A DNA stretch of 64,000 bases from Rhizobium leguminosarum bv. viciae USDA 2370 (GTDB lineage: Bacteria; Pseudomonadota; Alphaproteobacteria; Rhizobiales; Rhizobiaceae). Of the stretch, positions 20,419 to 29,336 are shown one piece after another. A program made the translations under genes and the position numbers. The stretch's first letter is position 1. Each line of letters starts with the position of its first letter. Where the stretch lies: the NCBI RefSeq assembly GCF_002008365.1, contig NZ_MRDL01000015.1, positions 442,567 to 506,566 of the forward strand, given 5' to 3'. A model generated the notes under the pieces. The model was not told the DNA's origin. It did not search any database and saw nothing but the letters and a program-made list of their open reading frames with translations.

Positions 20419-20600
20419 GAAGTGACCAATACTCTTTTCAATTTCAAAGGGGAAAGGCGATGTTGGGTCGTATTCGGTACCGCGAAAGGGCTCGCAGACG
20501 ACTGAACTCTACACACATGCCACGTAGATGAGATGCGCGGAAAATAGCGACTCGCAATCGCTGCCGCAAGAGGGCTGCTTAAAATGAAGCAAATTTAACC

Positions 20601-20620
20601 CTGAGGACGATTTTCCTCAG
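20601..20620 (-). terminator. Small hairpin at the end of hemJ
   Basis: CTGAGGA (20601-20607) pairs with TCCTCAG (20614-20620), overlapping the hemJ stop, and is followed on the minus strand by an AT-rich stretch without a strict T-run. It may terminate hemE-hemJ. Confidence 0.4.
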
Positions 20621-21159
20621 AACGGCTTCACCACGACGAGGACGACGATCACGATCATCAGCACCGTCGGCGCCTCGTTCATGAACCGCCAATAGCGCGC
20701 CGAGCGGCGATTTTCATCCCGCTCGAACGCTCTGACAGCGCGGCTGAAGAACATATGAACACCGGTGAGCAACACAACGAGACCGATCTTGGCATGCAAC
20801 CAGCCGCCCTGGAATCCATAGACCGACCAGGCGAGATAGAGGCCGAAAATCCACGTCAACATCATCGCCGGCGTCATGATGATTCGAAGTAATCGGCGCT
20901 CCATCACCTTGAAGGTTTCCGATTGCACCGAGCCCGGCTCGGCATCGGTGTGATAGATGAACAGCCGCGGCATGTAGAACAATCCGGCCATCCACGAAAT
21001 GACCGCGATAATGTGCAGCGCCTTGATCCAGAGGTAGAGATTATCGGGGTTCCAGGCAAAAAGCCCGATCGCCATCAGCGCGAAGAAAGCCAGCGCGAAA
21101 TGAGCCCGACGCCGGGCGTAAGCGCCAGATCTCCGATCGGTCTGTTTTTCCATCGTCAC
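20617..21159 (-). CDS. hemJ: Protoporphyrinogen IX oxidase HemJ
   Basis: HemJ is the membrane protoporphyrinogen oxidase used by most alphaproteobacteria in place of HemG/HemY. The 180-aa protein has four or five hydrophobic segments and the family signature [28 protein letters not shown] with its conserved histidine, then [24 protein letters not shown]. The start is GTG at 21159, overlapping the hemE stop as GTGA; an ATG two codons further in is possible. It is co-transcribed with hemE, the enzyme two steps earlier in haem synthesis. Confidence 0.92.
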   Translation of the reverse strand: MTMEKQTDRRSGAYARRRAHFALAFFALMAIGLFAWNPDNLYLWIKALHIIAVISWMAGLFYMPRLFIYHTDAEPGSVQSETFKVMERRLLRIIMTPAMMLTWIFGLYLAWSVYGFQGGWLHAKIGLVVLLTGVHMFFSRAVRAFERDENRRSARYWRFMNEAPTVLMIVIVVLVVVKPF

Positions 21160-22202
21160 GGCCCGCCTCGTACGCGCCCACCTCGCACGCGATCGACCAG
21201 CAGACGCACATGCTCGGGGTCAGCCTGCGGCGTTATGCCATGACCGAGATTGAAAATCAGCGGACCATTGCCGAGCTGCTGCAGAATATCGTCGATGCCG
21301 TCTTCCAACGCCCGGCCGCCGGCAACGACGCGCATCGGATCGAGGTTGCCCTGAACCGGTCCATCCTTTTGAAGTTCGGCTGCAAAGGCCAGCGGGACCG
21401 ACCAGTCGAGGCCGATTGCATCTGCGCCCGTCTTCTGGCGATAGGTTTTCAGCTGATAACCGGCGCCCTTGGCAAAAGCGATGATGCGAGCATGTGGCCG
21501 TTGCGATTTGACCGAAGCGATCATCCGCGCAACCGGCCTGATCGCGAACGCCTCGAATTCCTTCTCGCCGAGAACGCCAGCCCAGGAATCGAAGATCTGC
21601 ACGGCATCGGCGCCGGCATCGATCTGGGCGACGAGATAATCGGCCGATACGTCGGCAAGCAGCATCAGCAGATGCTCGAAGGCGCGGGGATGCCTGTAGG
21701 CGAAGAGACGGGCAGGGGCCTGATCCGGCGTGCCATGACCGGCGATCATGTAAGTCGCAACCGTCCATGGCGCGCCGCAGAAGCCGAGCAGCGTCGTCTC
21801 GACTGGCAACTCCTCCCGCAGCCGCCGCACCGTTTCCAGAACCGGCCTGAGATAATCGACAACCTCTTCGCCATTCAATCTGCCGATACCCGCTTCATCG
21901 ATGGGATCCATCTCCGGACCGTGGCCCTCGGTGAACCGGACATTCCGTTTCATTGCATCGGGAATGACCAGGATATCGGAAAACAGAATGGCGGCATCGA
22001 AACCATAGCGGCGGATCGGCTGCAATGTCACTTCGACGGCGTGGTCAGGCGTGTAGCAGAGATCGAGAAAACTCCCGGCCTTTGCCCGCGTCTCCCGATA
22101 TTCCGGGAGATAACGTCCTGCCTGTCTCATCAGCCAGAGAGGAGGAGGGGAGAGGCTCTCGCCACTCAAAACCCTCATGATCTTTCGGCGCGTATCGCTC
22201 AA
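21156..22202 (-). CDS. hemE: Uroporphyrinogen decarboxylase
   Basis: Removes four acetate carboxyls from uroporphyrinogen III to form coproporphyrinogen III. The 348-aa protein has the substrate-binding signature [20 protein letters not shown] near residue 20, [14 protein letters not shown], and [10 protein letters not shown]. It is the first gene leftward of the proposed origin; hemE beside oriC is the arrangement described for Sinorhizobium meliloti and Caulobacter. It overlaps hemJ by four bases. Confidence 0.97.
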   Translation of the reverse strand: MSDTRRKIMRVLSGESLSPPPLWLMRQAGRYLPEYRETRAKAGSFLDLCYTPDHAVEVTLQPIRRYGFDAAILFSDILVIPDAMKRNVRFTEGHGPEMDPIDEAGIGRLNGEEVVDYLRPVLETVRRLREELPVETTLLGFCGAPWTVATYMIAGHGTPDQAPARLFAYRHPRAFEHLLMLLADVSADYLVAQIDAGADAVQIFDSWAGVLGEKEFEAFAIRPVARMIASVKSQRPHARIIAFAKGAGYQLKTYRQKTGADAIGLDWSVPLAFAAELQKDGPVQGNLDPMRVVAGGRALEDGIDDILQQLGNGPLIFNLGHGITPQADPEHVRLLVDRVRGGRVRGGP

Positions 22203-22420
22203 GCGCTTCTTCCCTATAAAAAAACAAAGATATTTTAAAAGGTTTCTATTTCTTAGAGTCGGTGACTATCAAGGATTAAAATCCATCCACCGCCGATGCC
22301 ATTTGTCGCGCGGCTGCAAAAGAACATCGGAAAGATTGGTCGATCTCGTCCAAATTTCGGGGAGAAGCCGAATCCGAAAATGATTCCAAATCCTTCCAGC
22401 TCGGCAATTTTTTTCATAGC

Positions 22421-22429
22421 TGTGGATAG
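22421..22429 (-). promoter_or_regulatory. DnaA box-like 9-mer
   Basis: TGTGGATAG, whose reverse complement CTATCCACA differs from TTATCCACA at one position. Confidence 0.7.
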
Positions 22430-22431
22430 GC

Positions 22432-22440
22432 TGTGGACGA
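22432..22440 (-). promoter_or_regulatory. DnaA box-like 9-mer (weak)
   Basis: TGTGGACGA (reverse TCGTCCACA) keeps the TCCACA core and is two bases from the previous box. Confidence 0.5.
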
Positions 22441-22467
22441 GCATTCAAGAAGCCTAGCCCTTCCCCG

Positions 22468-22476
22468 TCGTCCACA
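22468..22476 (+). promoter_or_regulatory. DnaA box-like 9-mer (weak, opposite orientation)
   Basis: TCGTCCACA is the same variant word as the box at 22432-22440, in the opposite orientation, so the two form a spaced inverted pair. Confidence 0.5.
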
Positions 22477-22509
22477 GGGCCAACCAAAACCGATCGGCAG
22501 AATCCGAAA

Positions 22510-22518
22510 TGTGGATAA
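22510..22518 (-). promoter_or_regulatory. Perfect DnaA box
   Basis: TGTGGATAA is the exact reverse complement of the consensus TTATCCACA. Confidence 0.85.
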
Positions 22519-22603
22519 AGAGGCATGTTTTCCCTTGCCGGAGACTGCCTCGCCGCCGTAGCTCTGTTTCATCCAGTCTTTTCAACAGGCAGCGGAAAAT
22601 AGC

Positions 22604-23425
22604 GTGGAGAACAGAACGAACTTCTTTCATCTGCATCTGATTTCTGACTCAACGGGAGAGACTCTGATCTCCGCCGGGCGCGCCGCGTCAGCGCAATTCA
22701 GATCGGCGCAACCGATCGAGCATGTCTATCCACTGATCCGCAATCGCAAGCAGCTGCTGCCAGTTCTGCAGGCGATCGATGACGCCCCCGGCATCGTGCT
22801 CTACACCATTGTCGACCGGGAGCTTGCAAGCCTGATCGATGAGCGCTGCATCGAGATGGGCGTCGCCTCCGTGAATGTGCTGGAGCCGGTGATGAATGCC
22901 TTCCAGATCTATCTCGGAGCCCCGTCGCGTCGTCGGGTCGGCGCCCAGCATGTGATGAATGCCGGTTACTTCGCGCGCATCGAAGCGCTGAATTTCACCA
23001 TGGATCACGATGACGGTCAGATGCCCGACGACTACAACGACGCCGATGTCGTGATCATCGGGATCAGCCGTACGTCGAAAACACCGACCAGCATCTACCT
23101 CGCCAACCGAGGCATCAAGACGGCGAACATTCCGATCGTCTATGGCGTGCCATTGCCGGAGAGCCTCTTCGTCGCGAGCAAACCGCTGATCGTCTGCCTG
23201 ATCGCCACCACCGACCGCATTTCCCAGGTGCGGGAAAATCGTGTGCTCGGGGTGACGCAGGGCTTCGACCGCGAACACTACACCGATCGTGCCGCGATTT
23301 CGGAGGAGCTGAAATATGCCCGCTCGCTTTGCGCCCGTCACAACTGGCCGCTGATCGACGTCACCCGCCGCTCAATCGAGGAAACAGCCGCGGCAATCGT
23401 TGCCCTGCGCCCGAAGCTGCGCTAA
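22604..23425 (+). CDS. Pyruvate, phosphate dikinase / PEP synthase regulatory protein (DUF299)
   Basis: Bifunctional serine/threonine kinase and Pi-dependent phosphorylase that switches PPDK or PEP synthase off and on. The 273-aa protein starts [15 protein letters not shown] and has the P-loop [18 protein letters not shown] near residue 150 and RLS/QVRENR-type C-terminal motifs. The start is GTG at 22604 ([10 protein letters not shown]). It is the first gene rightward of the proposed origin, the position reported for this family next to oriC in rhizobia. Which of the two target enzymes is used cannot be told here. Confidence 0.92.
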   Translation: MENRTNFFHLHLISDSTGETLISAGRAASAQFRSAQPIEHVYPLIRNRKQLLPVLQAIDDAPGIVLYTIVDRELASLIDERCIEMGVASVNVLEPVMNAFQIYLGAPSRRRVGAQHVMNAGYFARIEALNFTMDHDDGQMPDDYNDADVVIIGISRTSKTPTSIYLANRGIKTANIPIVYGVPLPESLFVASKPLIVCLIATTDRISQVRENRVLGVTQGFDREHYTDRAAISEELKYARSLCARHNWPLIDVTRRSIEETAAAIVALRPKLR

Positions 23426-23458
23426 GCGCTGACGAAAAGCCGGCACTCCGAGGAACCC

Positions 23459-24058
23459 ATGACGCCAAAACTCATCCTTGCATCGTCGAGTCCCTTTCGC
23501 CGGATGCTGATGCAAAATGCAGGTCTGGCCTTCGAGGCGCATGCCGCAAGGATCGATGAACGAGCCGTCGAAGCGCCGCTGGAAAGAGCCGGCGTTAGGC
23601 CTGATGCCGTGGCCCTCGTTCTGGCCAGGGCCAAGGCCGAGGAAGTGAGTAGCCGTTTTCCGGATAGCCTGGTCATCGGTTCGGATCAAACGATGTCGCT
23701 CGGTGACCGCGTCTTCCATAAGCCGAAGGACATGGCCGACGCAGCCAGTCATCTTCAAGCCCTTTCGGGTGTAACCCATCGGTTGAACAGCGCTGTCGCC
23801 ATCGTCAGTGATGGCGTGGTCTTGTGGGAACATCTCGCCCATGCGGAACTGACGATGCGGCCGCTGACGGCGGAGTTCATCGCCAGACATCTGGCGCGGG
23901 TTGGCGGAAAGGCGCTTTCCAGCGTCGGCGCCTATCAATTGGAGGGGCAGGGCATCCAGCTCTTCGAAAAGATCGAGGGTGACTATTTCACCATTCTTGG
24001 CCTGCCGATGCTGCCGCTGTTACAAAAACTGCGAGAACTCGGAGCGATCGATGGGTGA
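23459..24058 (+). CDS. maf: Maf-family nucleotide pyrophosphatase
   Basis: Maf proteins hydrolyse non-canonical or particular nucleoside triphosphates and have been linked to septum inhibition. The 199-aa protein has [19 protein letters not shown] at the N-terminus, the [19 protein letters not shown] catalytic region and [35 protein letters not shown] at the end, full length. The gene opens an overlapping run maf-aroE-coaE-dnaQ; its stop overlaps aroE by eight bases. The substrate subclass is not resolved. Confidence 0.92.
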   Translation: MTPKLILASSSPFRRMLMQNAGLAFEAHAARIDERAVEAPLERAGVRPDAVALVLARAKAEEVSSRFPDSLVIGSDQTMSLGDRVFHKPKDMADAASHLQALSGVTHRLNSAVAIVSDGVVLWEHLAHAELTMRPLTAEFIARHLARVGGKALSSVGAYQLEGQGIQLFEKIEGDYFTILGLPMLPLLQKLRELGAIDG

Positions 24059-24908
24059 TTCACGTGAAACATTCGGGCCGAAAGCGTTTGTCACGGGCTT
24101 TCCCATCAAGCATTCGCGCTCGCCGTTGATCCACGGATATTGGCTGAAGACGCTCGGCCTGCCGGGCAGCTACCGCGCTCATGAAGTGGCGCCCGAGGCC
24201 TTTGCCAATTTCATTCAGTCGCTGAAGGACGGCAGTTCCGGCTTTGCCGGAGGCAACGTCACCATTCCCCACAAGGAATTGGCGTTCCGGCTCGCCGACA
24301 AACCGGACGCGCTATCGCACGAGCTCGGCGCCGCGAACACGCTCTGGCTGGAGGATGGTGCGCTACATGCGACAAATACCGACGGTCGCGGCTTCATCGC
24401 CAATCTCGACGAACGCCATCCGGGCTGGGACCGGCATGGCACGGCCGTCGTCTTTGGCGCCGGCGGCGCCAGCCGGGCGATCATCCAGGCGGTCCGCGAT
24501 CGCGGTTTCAAGGAGATCCATGTCGTCAATCGTACCGTCGAACGCGCGCGTGAACTCGCGGATCGCTTTGGCCCGCGTGTTCAGGCCCACCCGGCCGGGG
24601 CGCTTACTGAAGTGATGAAAGGCGCCGGCCTCTTCATCAATACCACCTCGCTTGGCATGGACGGCGAGACGGCGCCGCAACTCGATTTCTCGCCTCTGGC
24701 AGCCGATGCCGTCGTCACCGATATTGTCTATGTGCCCTTGAAGACGCCGATCCTGGCACAGGCGGAAGAGCAAGGATTTCCGATCGTCGATGGTCTCGGC
24801 ATGCTGCTGCATCAGGCCGTGCCCGGATTCGAGAGATGGTTCGGCCAGCGTCCCATCGTCGACGCGGCGCTGCGCGCCCTCATCATCGCGGATATGGAAG
24901 CACACTGA
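24051..24908 (+). CDS. aroE: Shikimate dehydrogenase
   Basis: NADP-dependent reduction of 3-dehydroshikimate to shikimate in aromatic amino-acid synthesis. The 285-aa protein has [22 protein letters not shown] (shikimate-binding serines), GNVTIPHKE with the catalytic lysine, and the NADP motif [19 protein letters not shown] at 24051 lies inside maf, and the frame also reads upstream to 23901 as an unlikely extension. A parS-like site covers codons 3-7. The coaE start overlaps the stop by one base. Confidence 0.96.
   Translation: MGDSRETFGPKAFVTGFPIKHSRSPLIHGYWLKTLGLPGSYRAHEVAPEAFANFIQSLKDGSSGFAGGNVTIPHKELAFRLADKPDALSHELGAANTLWLEDGALHATNTDGRGFIANLDERHPGWDRHGTAVVFGAGGASRAIIQAVRDRGFKEIHVVNRTVERARELADRFGPRVQAHPAGALTEVMKGAGLFINTTSLGMDGETAPQLDFSPLAADAVVTDIVYVPLKTPILAQAEEQGFPIVDGLGMLLHQAVPGFERWFGQRPIVDAALRALIIADMEAH
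24056..24071. promoter_or_regulatory. parS-like site 4 (maf/aroE junction)
   Basis: TGATTCACGTGAAACA matches parS at 15 of 16 positions. It is the only site seen to the right of the proposed origin, about 1.6 kb away, and lies in the maf/aroE overlap. Confidence 0.88.
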
Positions 24909-25519
24909 TGCTGAAGATCGGTCTCACCGGCTCCATCGGAATGGGAAAATCGACAGCGGCAAAGCTCTTCGCCGATGCCGGAATCCCGGTGAACGATTCG
25001 GATGCCGTGGTCCACCATCTCTATGCCGGCGAGGCTGCACCCCTGGTGAATGCCGCCTTCCCCGGCACGATGAAGGATGGAGCAGTCGACCGACATGAAC
25101 TTGGCCGCCAGCTTGCTCTTCATCCTGACGGCTTCAAACGCCTGGAAGCGATCGTCCATCCGCTGGTTCGCAAACGCGAGAGGGAATTTGTGAAGCGACA
25201 GCGCGCCACCGGCGCCGACATGGTATTGCTCGATATTCCATTGCTTTTCGAAACCGGCGCCGAGGCAAGAGTGGATATCGTCGTCGTCGTCAGCACTGAT
25301 CCACAGATTCAGCGCCAGAGGGTGCTTGCGCGCGAAGGCATGACCGAGGAAAAATTCAACATGATTCTGTCCCGCCAGACGCCGGACGCGGAAAAACGGC
25401 GGCGGGCCGATTATCTGATCGACACCAGTCATAGTGTCGCGGTGACGAGGGAACGGGTGCTCGAGATCGTCGCCGACCTGAAAACGCGGATTGCCAAGGG
25501 AGATTTCCGGAATGCGTGA
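24908..25519 (+). CDS. coaE: Dephospho-CoA kinase
   Basis: Last step of coenzyme A synthesis, phosphorylating the ribose 3'-OH. The 203-aa protein begins [25 protein letters not shown] (P-loop), then NDSDAVVHHLY, and has DIPLLFETGAE and the C-terminal YLIDTSHSVAVTRERV. ATG at 24908 overlaps the aroE stop (TGATG). The dnaQ start lies eight bases before its stop. Confidence 0.96.
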   Translation: MLKIGLTGSIGMGKSTAAKLFADAGIPVNDSDAVVHHLYAGEAAPLVNAAFPGTMKDGAVDRHELGRQLALHPDGFKRLEAIVHPLVRKREREFVKRQRATGADMVLLDIPLLFETGAEARVDIVVVVSTDPQIQRQRVLAREGMTEEKFNMILSRQTPDAEKRRRADYLIDTSHSVAVTRERVLEIVADLKTRIAKGDFRNA

Positions 25520-26234
25520 GATCATCTTCGATACGGAAACCACCGGCCTCGACAACCGCGCCGACCGCATTATCGAAATCGGCGGCATCGAGCTCTTCAA
25601 TCATTTCCCCACAGGCAACACGATCCACATCTTCATCAATCCTGGAGATCAGAAAGTTCATCCGGATGCGCTCGCCGTGCACGGCATCACCGATGAATTC
25701 CTGAAGGACAAGAAGCCTTTCGGGGAGGTTGCCGAACAAATCCTTACCTTCTTCGGCGATGCGAAGTGGATTGCCCATAACGCCACTTTCGATATGGGCT
25801 TCATCAACGCGGAATTCGCGCGAATCGGTTTGCCGCCAATCCTGCCGGAAAGGGTGCTCGACACCCTGTCGATGGCGCGGCGCAAACACCCGATGGGACC
25901 GAATTCGCTCGATGCGCTCTGCCGGCGCTACGGCATCGATAATTCGCACCGCACCAAACACGGCGCGCTGCTCGACTCCGAATTGCTCGCCGAAGTCTAT
26001 ATCGAGATGATCGGTGGCAGACAGGCAGCCCTCGGACTCGGCATGGCCGGCAAATCCAACCAGGCAGCTCGCGGTGACATGGCGATGGAAGACGATGTGG
26101 TGATTGCCGCAGTGCTCGAGCGGCCCCGGCCGCTCACGCCGCGCCTCAGCCAAATCGAGGAGCAGGCGCATGAGGCGCTCGTCGGCAAGCTCGGTGAAAA
26201 AAGCGTCTGGGCGAAATACGCCAACCTCGATTAA
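25512..26234 (+). CDS. dnaQ: DNA polymerase III subunit epsilon
   Basis: 3'-5' proofreading exonuclease of the replicase. The 240-aa protein has Exo I FDTETTGLDNRADRIIEIGG, Exo II IAHNATFDMGFINAEF, and Exo III HGALLDSELLAEVYIEM, so all catalytic acidic residues and the histidine are present. The C-terminal part carries the region expected to bind the polymerase alpha subunit. It is the last gene of the maf-aroE-coaE-dnaQ run and ends at a hairpin shared with secB. Confidence 0.96.
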   Translation: MREIIFDTETTGLDNRADRIIEIGGIELFNHFPTGNTIHIFINPGDQKVHPDALAVHGITDEFLKDKKPFGEVAEQILTFFGDAKWIAHNATFDMGFINAEFARIGLPPILPERVLDTLSMARRKHPMGPNSLDALCRRYGIDNSHRTKHGALLDSELLAEVYIEMIGGRQAALGLGMAGKSNQAARGDMAMEDDVVIAAVLERPRPLTPRLSQIEEQAHEALVGKLGEKSVWAKYANLD

Positions 26235-26252
26235 ACCGGTCCTCAATTGAAA

Positions 26253-26275
26253 ATGCCCGGGACCAGCCCGGGCAT
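26253..26275. terminator. Hairpin between dnaQ and secB
   Basis: A 9-bp perfect stem (26253-26261 with 26267-26275) and 5-base loop between convergent genes, without a long T-run. Confidence 0.65.
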
Positions 26276-26301
26276 CCGCATTTCAGACAAGAAAGATCCG
26301 A

Positions 26302-26784
26302 TCAGTTCGGAACGGCCTGAACCTTGGCGCGGGCCTGTTCTTCGGCAACGCGCTGAGCGAACATTTGCGTGAAGTCGATCGGGTCGATCATCAGCGGCGG
26401 GAAACCACCGTTGCGGGTGACGTCGGCGATGATCTGACGGGCGAAGGGGAAGAGCATGCGCGGGCACTCGATGAAGAGAACCGGCAGCATGTGTTCTTGC
26501 GGGAAACCGGCAACGCGGAAGACGCCGCCATAGGTGAGTTCGGTATGGAAAACCGTCTTGTCGCCGTCCTTGGCCTCGGCATTCAGCGACAGCACGACAT
26601 CGAAATCCGTATCGGAAAGCGGGTTGGCGTTGACGTTCACATTGATGTTGATCGTCGGTGCCTTGTCGCGGGCCTGCAGCGAACGCGGCGCACCCGGATT
26701 TTCGAAGGAAAGATCCTTGGTATATTGCGCAAGGATCGAAAGGGTGGGGTTGGTCGCACCGTTGCTGTTGTTATCGTCTGCCAT
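26302..26784 (-). CDS. secB: Protein-export chaperone SecB
   Basis: Tetrameric chaperone that holds preproteins unfolded for SecA. The 160-aa protein has [21 protein letters not shown], the [35 protein letters not shown] strand region and [36 protein letters not shown] at 26784 gives MADDNNSNG; the frame extends to 26829 but that leader is atypical. It lies downstream of fxsA on the same strand. Confidence 0.96.
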   Translation of the reverse strand: MADDNNSNGATNPTLSILAQYTKDLSFENPGAPRSLQARDKAPTININVNVNANPLSDTDFDVVLSLNAEAKDGDKTVFHTELTYGGVFRVAGFPQEHMLPVLFIECPRMLFPFARQIIADVTRNGGFPPLMIDPIDFTQMFAQRVAEEQARAKVQAVPN

Positions 26785-26885
26785 TGGCTTTTCCTCGAGG
26801 GGCATGGGAATGGTGCCGCCATCTAACATTTCAGGGAAGGGCTTACAACCCTGGGCGCTTGGCGCGGTTGATCAGCCGCAGTGCC

Positions 26886-27401
26886 TCAATCGCCGAGATG
26901 TTTGCCGGACCACGGCGAGTTGCGATCCGGCTCTCTATGATAGTCCTCTTCGTCGAGATCGACCACCTTCGAATTCGGCTTGCGGTCGCGGAAATCGGGT
27001 TGCGGAGCGGAGGAAAAACCGCCCTTGGCATTGACGACGACGAAGCGTTTGGCGATCGCCCGCCAGACGAGATCGCGCACCGGCGGAATGAGAATAAGGA
27101 TCGCAATGATATCCGTGAGGAAGCCGGGAATGATCAGGAGCAGCGAGGCGATGACATTCATGGCCGGCCGCAGCAGGTCGCGGCCCGGCATCACCCCGTT
27201 TCGTCCTTCACTCGACATGCGGCGCAAAATACCAATGCCCTGCCGGCGCAGCAGGACCACGCCGATAACGAAACCCAGCATGACGAGCGCGAGCGTCAGC
27301 CACAATCCGATAGCCCGACCGACGACGACGAAACCGGCAATTTCGGCGAGCGGCAGCAGCAGAATGAAGGCTGGCAGGATCGAAAAACGCATGTCGGTCA
27401 T
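26886..27401 (-). CDS. FxsA family membrane protein
   Basis: A 171-aa inner-membrane protein of the FxsA family (overexpression of E. coli FxsA relieves exclusion of phage T7 by F plasmids; the native role is unknown). It has four hydrophobic segments (residues about 6-25, 30-50, 80-105 region), LPLAEIAGFVVVGRAIG and GFLTDIIAILILIPPVRDL, and a charged cytosolic tail. ATG at 27401. It lies upstream of secB and divergent from timA. Confidence 0.85.
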   Translation of the reverse strand: MTDMRFSILPAFILLLPLAEIAGFVVVGRAIGLWLTLALVMLGFVIGVVLLRRQGIGILRRMSSEGRNGVMPGRDLLRPAMNVIASLLLIIPGFLTDIIAILILIPPVRDLVWRAIAKRFVVVNAKGGFSSAPQPDFRDRKPNSKVVDLDEEDYHREPDRNSPWSGKHLGD

Positions 27402-27523
27402 GTCCCGGGCTCGCCGGTCTCCTCTTGGCGCTGGCGAAGATGCCAGCCATCATTTGAATCATCTGTATAGGCAGACTATATGGGAGTACAAATCAGAGAT
27501 GTTAACGGCGGCTGCGATACGAT

Positions 27524-28228
27524 ATGAGTTCGAACGACTTCATCACATTATTTTTCCTGGTGGCGGCTGTGCTGATTTTCTTTCAGCTCCGCTCCGTGCT
27601 CGGGCGCCGCACAGGAAATGAGAAGCCGCCGCGCGATCTCTATACGCCGCGGGATGCGGCTCCGGCTGAAGCCGCCGATGCCGGCAAGGTCGTGACTCTG
27701 CCGCGGCGCGATGCGACGACGGAGGACGAGGATCGCTTCGCCGCCATCGATGCTTTCGCGGCACCCGGAACGCCGCTCAACGAATCGCTGCGCGCGCTGA
27801 ACAAGGCCGATCCCGCCTTCAGCCCGAAGGAGTTTCTGAACGGCGCCCGCATGGCTTACGAGATGATCGTCATGGCCTATGCCGATGGCGACCGGAAAAC
27901 GCTGAAGAACTTGCTGTCTCGCGAAGTCTATGACGGGTTCGATGCGGCGATCGGCGAGCGCGAAGCCCGGGGCGAGAAGGTGAAGTCCACTTTCGTCGGC
28001 ATCGACAAGGCCGAAATCACCCATGCGGAGACGAAGGGAAGCGAAGCGCAGATCACCGTGCGCATCGTCAGCCAACTGATATCGGCCACCTACGACAAGG
28101 CGGATGTGCTGATCGAAGGCGACGCCGAAAACGTCGCCGAGGTCAACGACCTCTGGACCTTTGCCCGCGACACACGTTCGCGCGATCCGAACTGGAAACT
28201 CGTGGCGACCGAATCGGAACATGAGTGA
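27524..28228 (+). CDS. Tim44/TimA-family membrane-anchored adaptor
   Basis: A 234-aa protein with a single N-terminal transmembrane helix (NDFITLFFLVAAVLIFFQLRSVLG), a variable linker and a C-terminal Tim44-like domain (FLNGARMAYEMIVMAYADGDRKTLKNLLSREVYDGFDAAI). In alphaproteobacteria such proteins (TimA) are membrane adaptors of unclear function, related to mitochondrial Tim44. It opens a run timA-mltA-smr-xre in which each gene overlaps the next by one to eight bases. Confidence 0.88.
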   Translation: MSSNDFITLFFLVAAVLIFFQLRSVLGRRTGNEKPPRDLYTPRDAAPAEAADAGKVVTLPRRDATTEDEDRFAAIDAFAAPGTPLNESLRALNKADPAFSPKEFLNGARMAYEMIVMAYADGDRKTLKNLLSREVYDGFDAAIGEREARGEKVKSTFVGIDKAEITHAETKGSEAQITVRIVSQLISATYDKADVLIEGDAENVAEVNDLWTFARDTRSRDPNWKLVATESEHE

Positions 28229-29336
28229 CCACGCATCGGACTTCGTCCTGCAGGCCATAAACTTCGACACTTTGGAAGGCTGGAAGGATGATGATCCCTC
28301 CGGCCTTTTTGAAGTCATGCGAAGCTGCCGGCGGATCACCGATGTCAAACCGTACCGCACCGGATCGCTTGGCCTGAGCTCGGAAGACCTGCTTCCGCTT
28401 CTCGCCGCCGCCGAAGATTTCACGCCGTCATCTCCGGCATCGGCGCGCGCCTTTTTCGAGACGCACTGTCGGCCCTTTCTGATTAGCCGCAAGGATGGCA
28501 ATTCCGGCTTCGTCACCGCCTTCTACGAACCTGATATCGACGTGTCGGAGCGGCCGGACGAAATTTTCCGTTTTCCTTTCTACAGGCGCCCGGACGATCT
28601 GATCGATCTCGACGACGCCAATCGTCCCATCGAGCTCGACAAGGCCTATGCTTTCGGCCGTCTGCATGACGGCCGCGTCGCGGCCTATCCGGACCGCCGC
28701 GCCATCGATCAGGGTTTTCTCGAAGGCCGCGGCCTCGAAATTGCCTGGGCGAAGTCGAAGGTCGATGTCTTCTTCGTTCATGTGCAGGGTGCTGCCCGCC
28801 TGCGTTATAAGGATGGTCGTATCGGCCGCATCACCTATGCGGCGAAGGCCGGCCATGTTTTCTCCGCGATCGGTAAGCTGCTGATCGATCGCGGGGAGAT
28901 CGACCGGGCGGAGATTTCGATGCAGGCGATCCGTGCCTGGCTGGCGCGCAATCCCGAGCGCGTCGACGAGGTGTTATGGCATAACCGCTCTTATATTTTT
29001 TTTCGTGAAGCGCCGGTTGCCGATCCGCAGGCAGGTCCGATCGCGGCCGCCAAGGTGCCGCTTCTCGCCGGGCGCTCGCTTGCGGTCGACCGGATGATCC
29101 ATACCTTCGGCTTTCCGTTTTTCATTCACGCCAAAAGCCTCACCCATCTCGACCCGGGCCGGCCGTTCAGCCGGCTGATGCTGGCGCTCGATACCGGCTC
29201 GGCGATCGTCGGGCCGGCGCGGGGTGATATCTTCACCGGCTCGGGGGATACGGCCGGAGAAAGTGCCGGCACCGTTCGCAATGACGCCGATTTCGCCATC
29301 CTCATTCCCAATGCCGCCGCCGGAAGATTCGACTGA
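28221..29336 (+). CDS. mltA: Membrane-bound lytic murein transglycosylase A (MltA)
   Basis: Cleaves the glycan strands of peptidoglycan to 1,6-anhydro-muropeptides. The 371-aa protein has the MltA domain (GFVTAFYEPDIDVSERPDEIFRFPFYRRPDDL, AAYPDRRAIDQGFLEGRGLEIAWAKSKVDVFFVHVQGAARLRYKDG) and the 3D domain with LALDTGSAIVGPARGDIFTGSG carrying the catalytic aspartate. ATG at 28221 overlaps timA by eight bases. No signal peptide or lipobox is visible from this start, unlike E. coli MltA, which raises a question about export. Confidence 0.9.
   Translation: MSDHASDFVLQAINFDTLEGWKDDDPSGLFEVMRSCRRITDVKPYRTGSLGLSSEDLLPLLAAAEDFTPSSPASARAFFETHCRPFLISRKDGNSGFVTAFYEPDIDVSERPDEIFRFPFYRRPDDLIDLDDANRPIELDKAYAFGRLHDGRVAAYPDRRAIDQGFLEGRGLEIAWAKSKVDVFFVHVQGAARLRYKDGRIGRITYAAKAGHVFSAIGKLLIDRGEIDRAEISMQAIRAWLARNPERVDEVLWHNRSYIFFREAPVADPQAGPIAAAKVPLLAGRSLAVDRMIHTFGFPFFIHAKSLTHLDPGRPFSRLMLALDTGSAIVGPARGDIFTGSGDTAGESAGTVRNDADFAILIPNAAAGRFD

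Larger units (their letters stand above)
22203..22603. other. oriC: Candidate chromosomal replication origin (oriC)
   Basis: A 401-base gap between divergent hemE and the PPDK/PEPS regulatory gene. The left part (22213-22280) is strongly AT-rich, a plausible unwinding region. A cluster of DnaA-box-like 9-mers lies at 22421-22518. Four GANTC (CcrM methylation) sites occur at 22256, 22370, 22382 and 22500. Gene order (hemE, origin, PPSR homologue) matches the mapped S. meliloti origin and the parAB/parS genes are close. Assignment is by context and motif; no replication data can be seen. Confidence 0.85.

Noticed and set aside
22203..22603. CtrA sites (TTAA-N7-TTAA) in the origin
   Set aside because: TTAA half-words occur, but no pair has the seven-base spacing.
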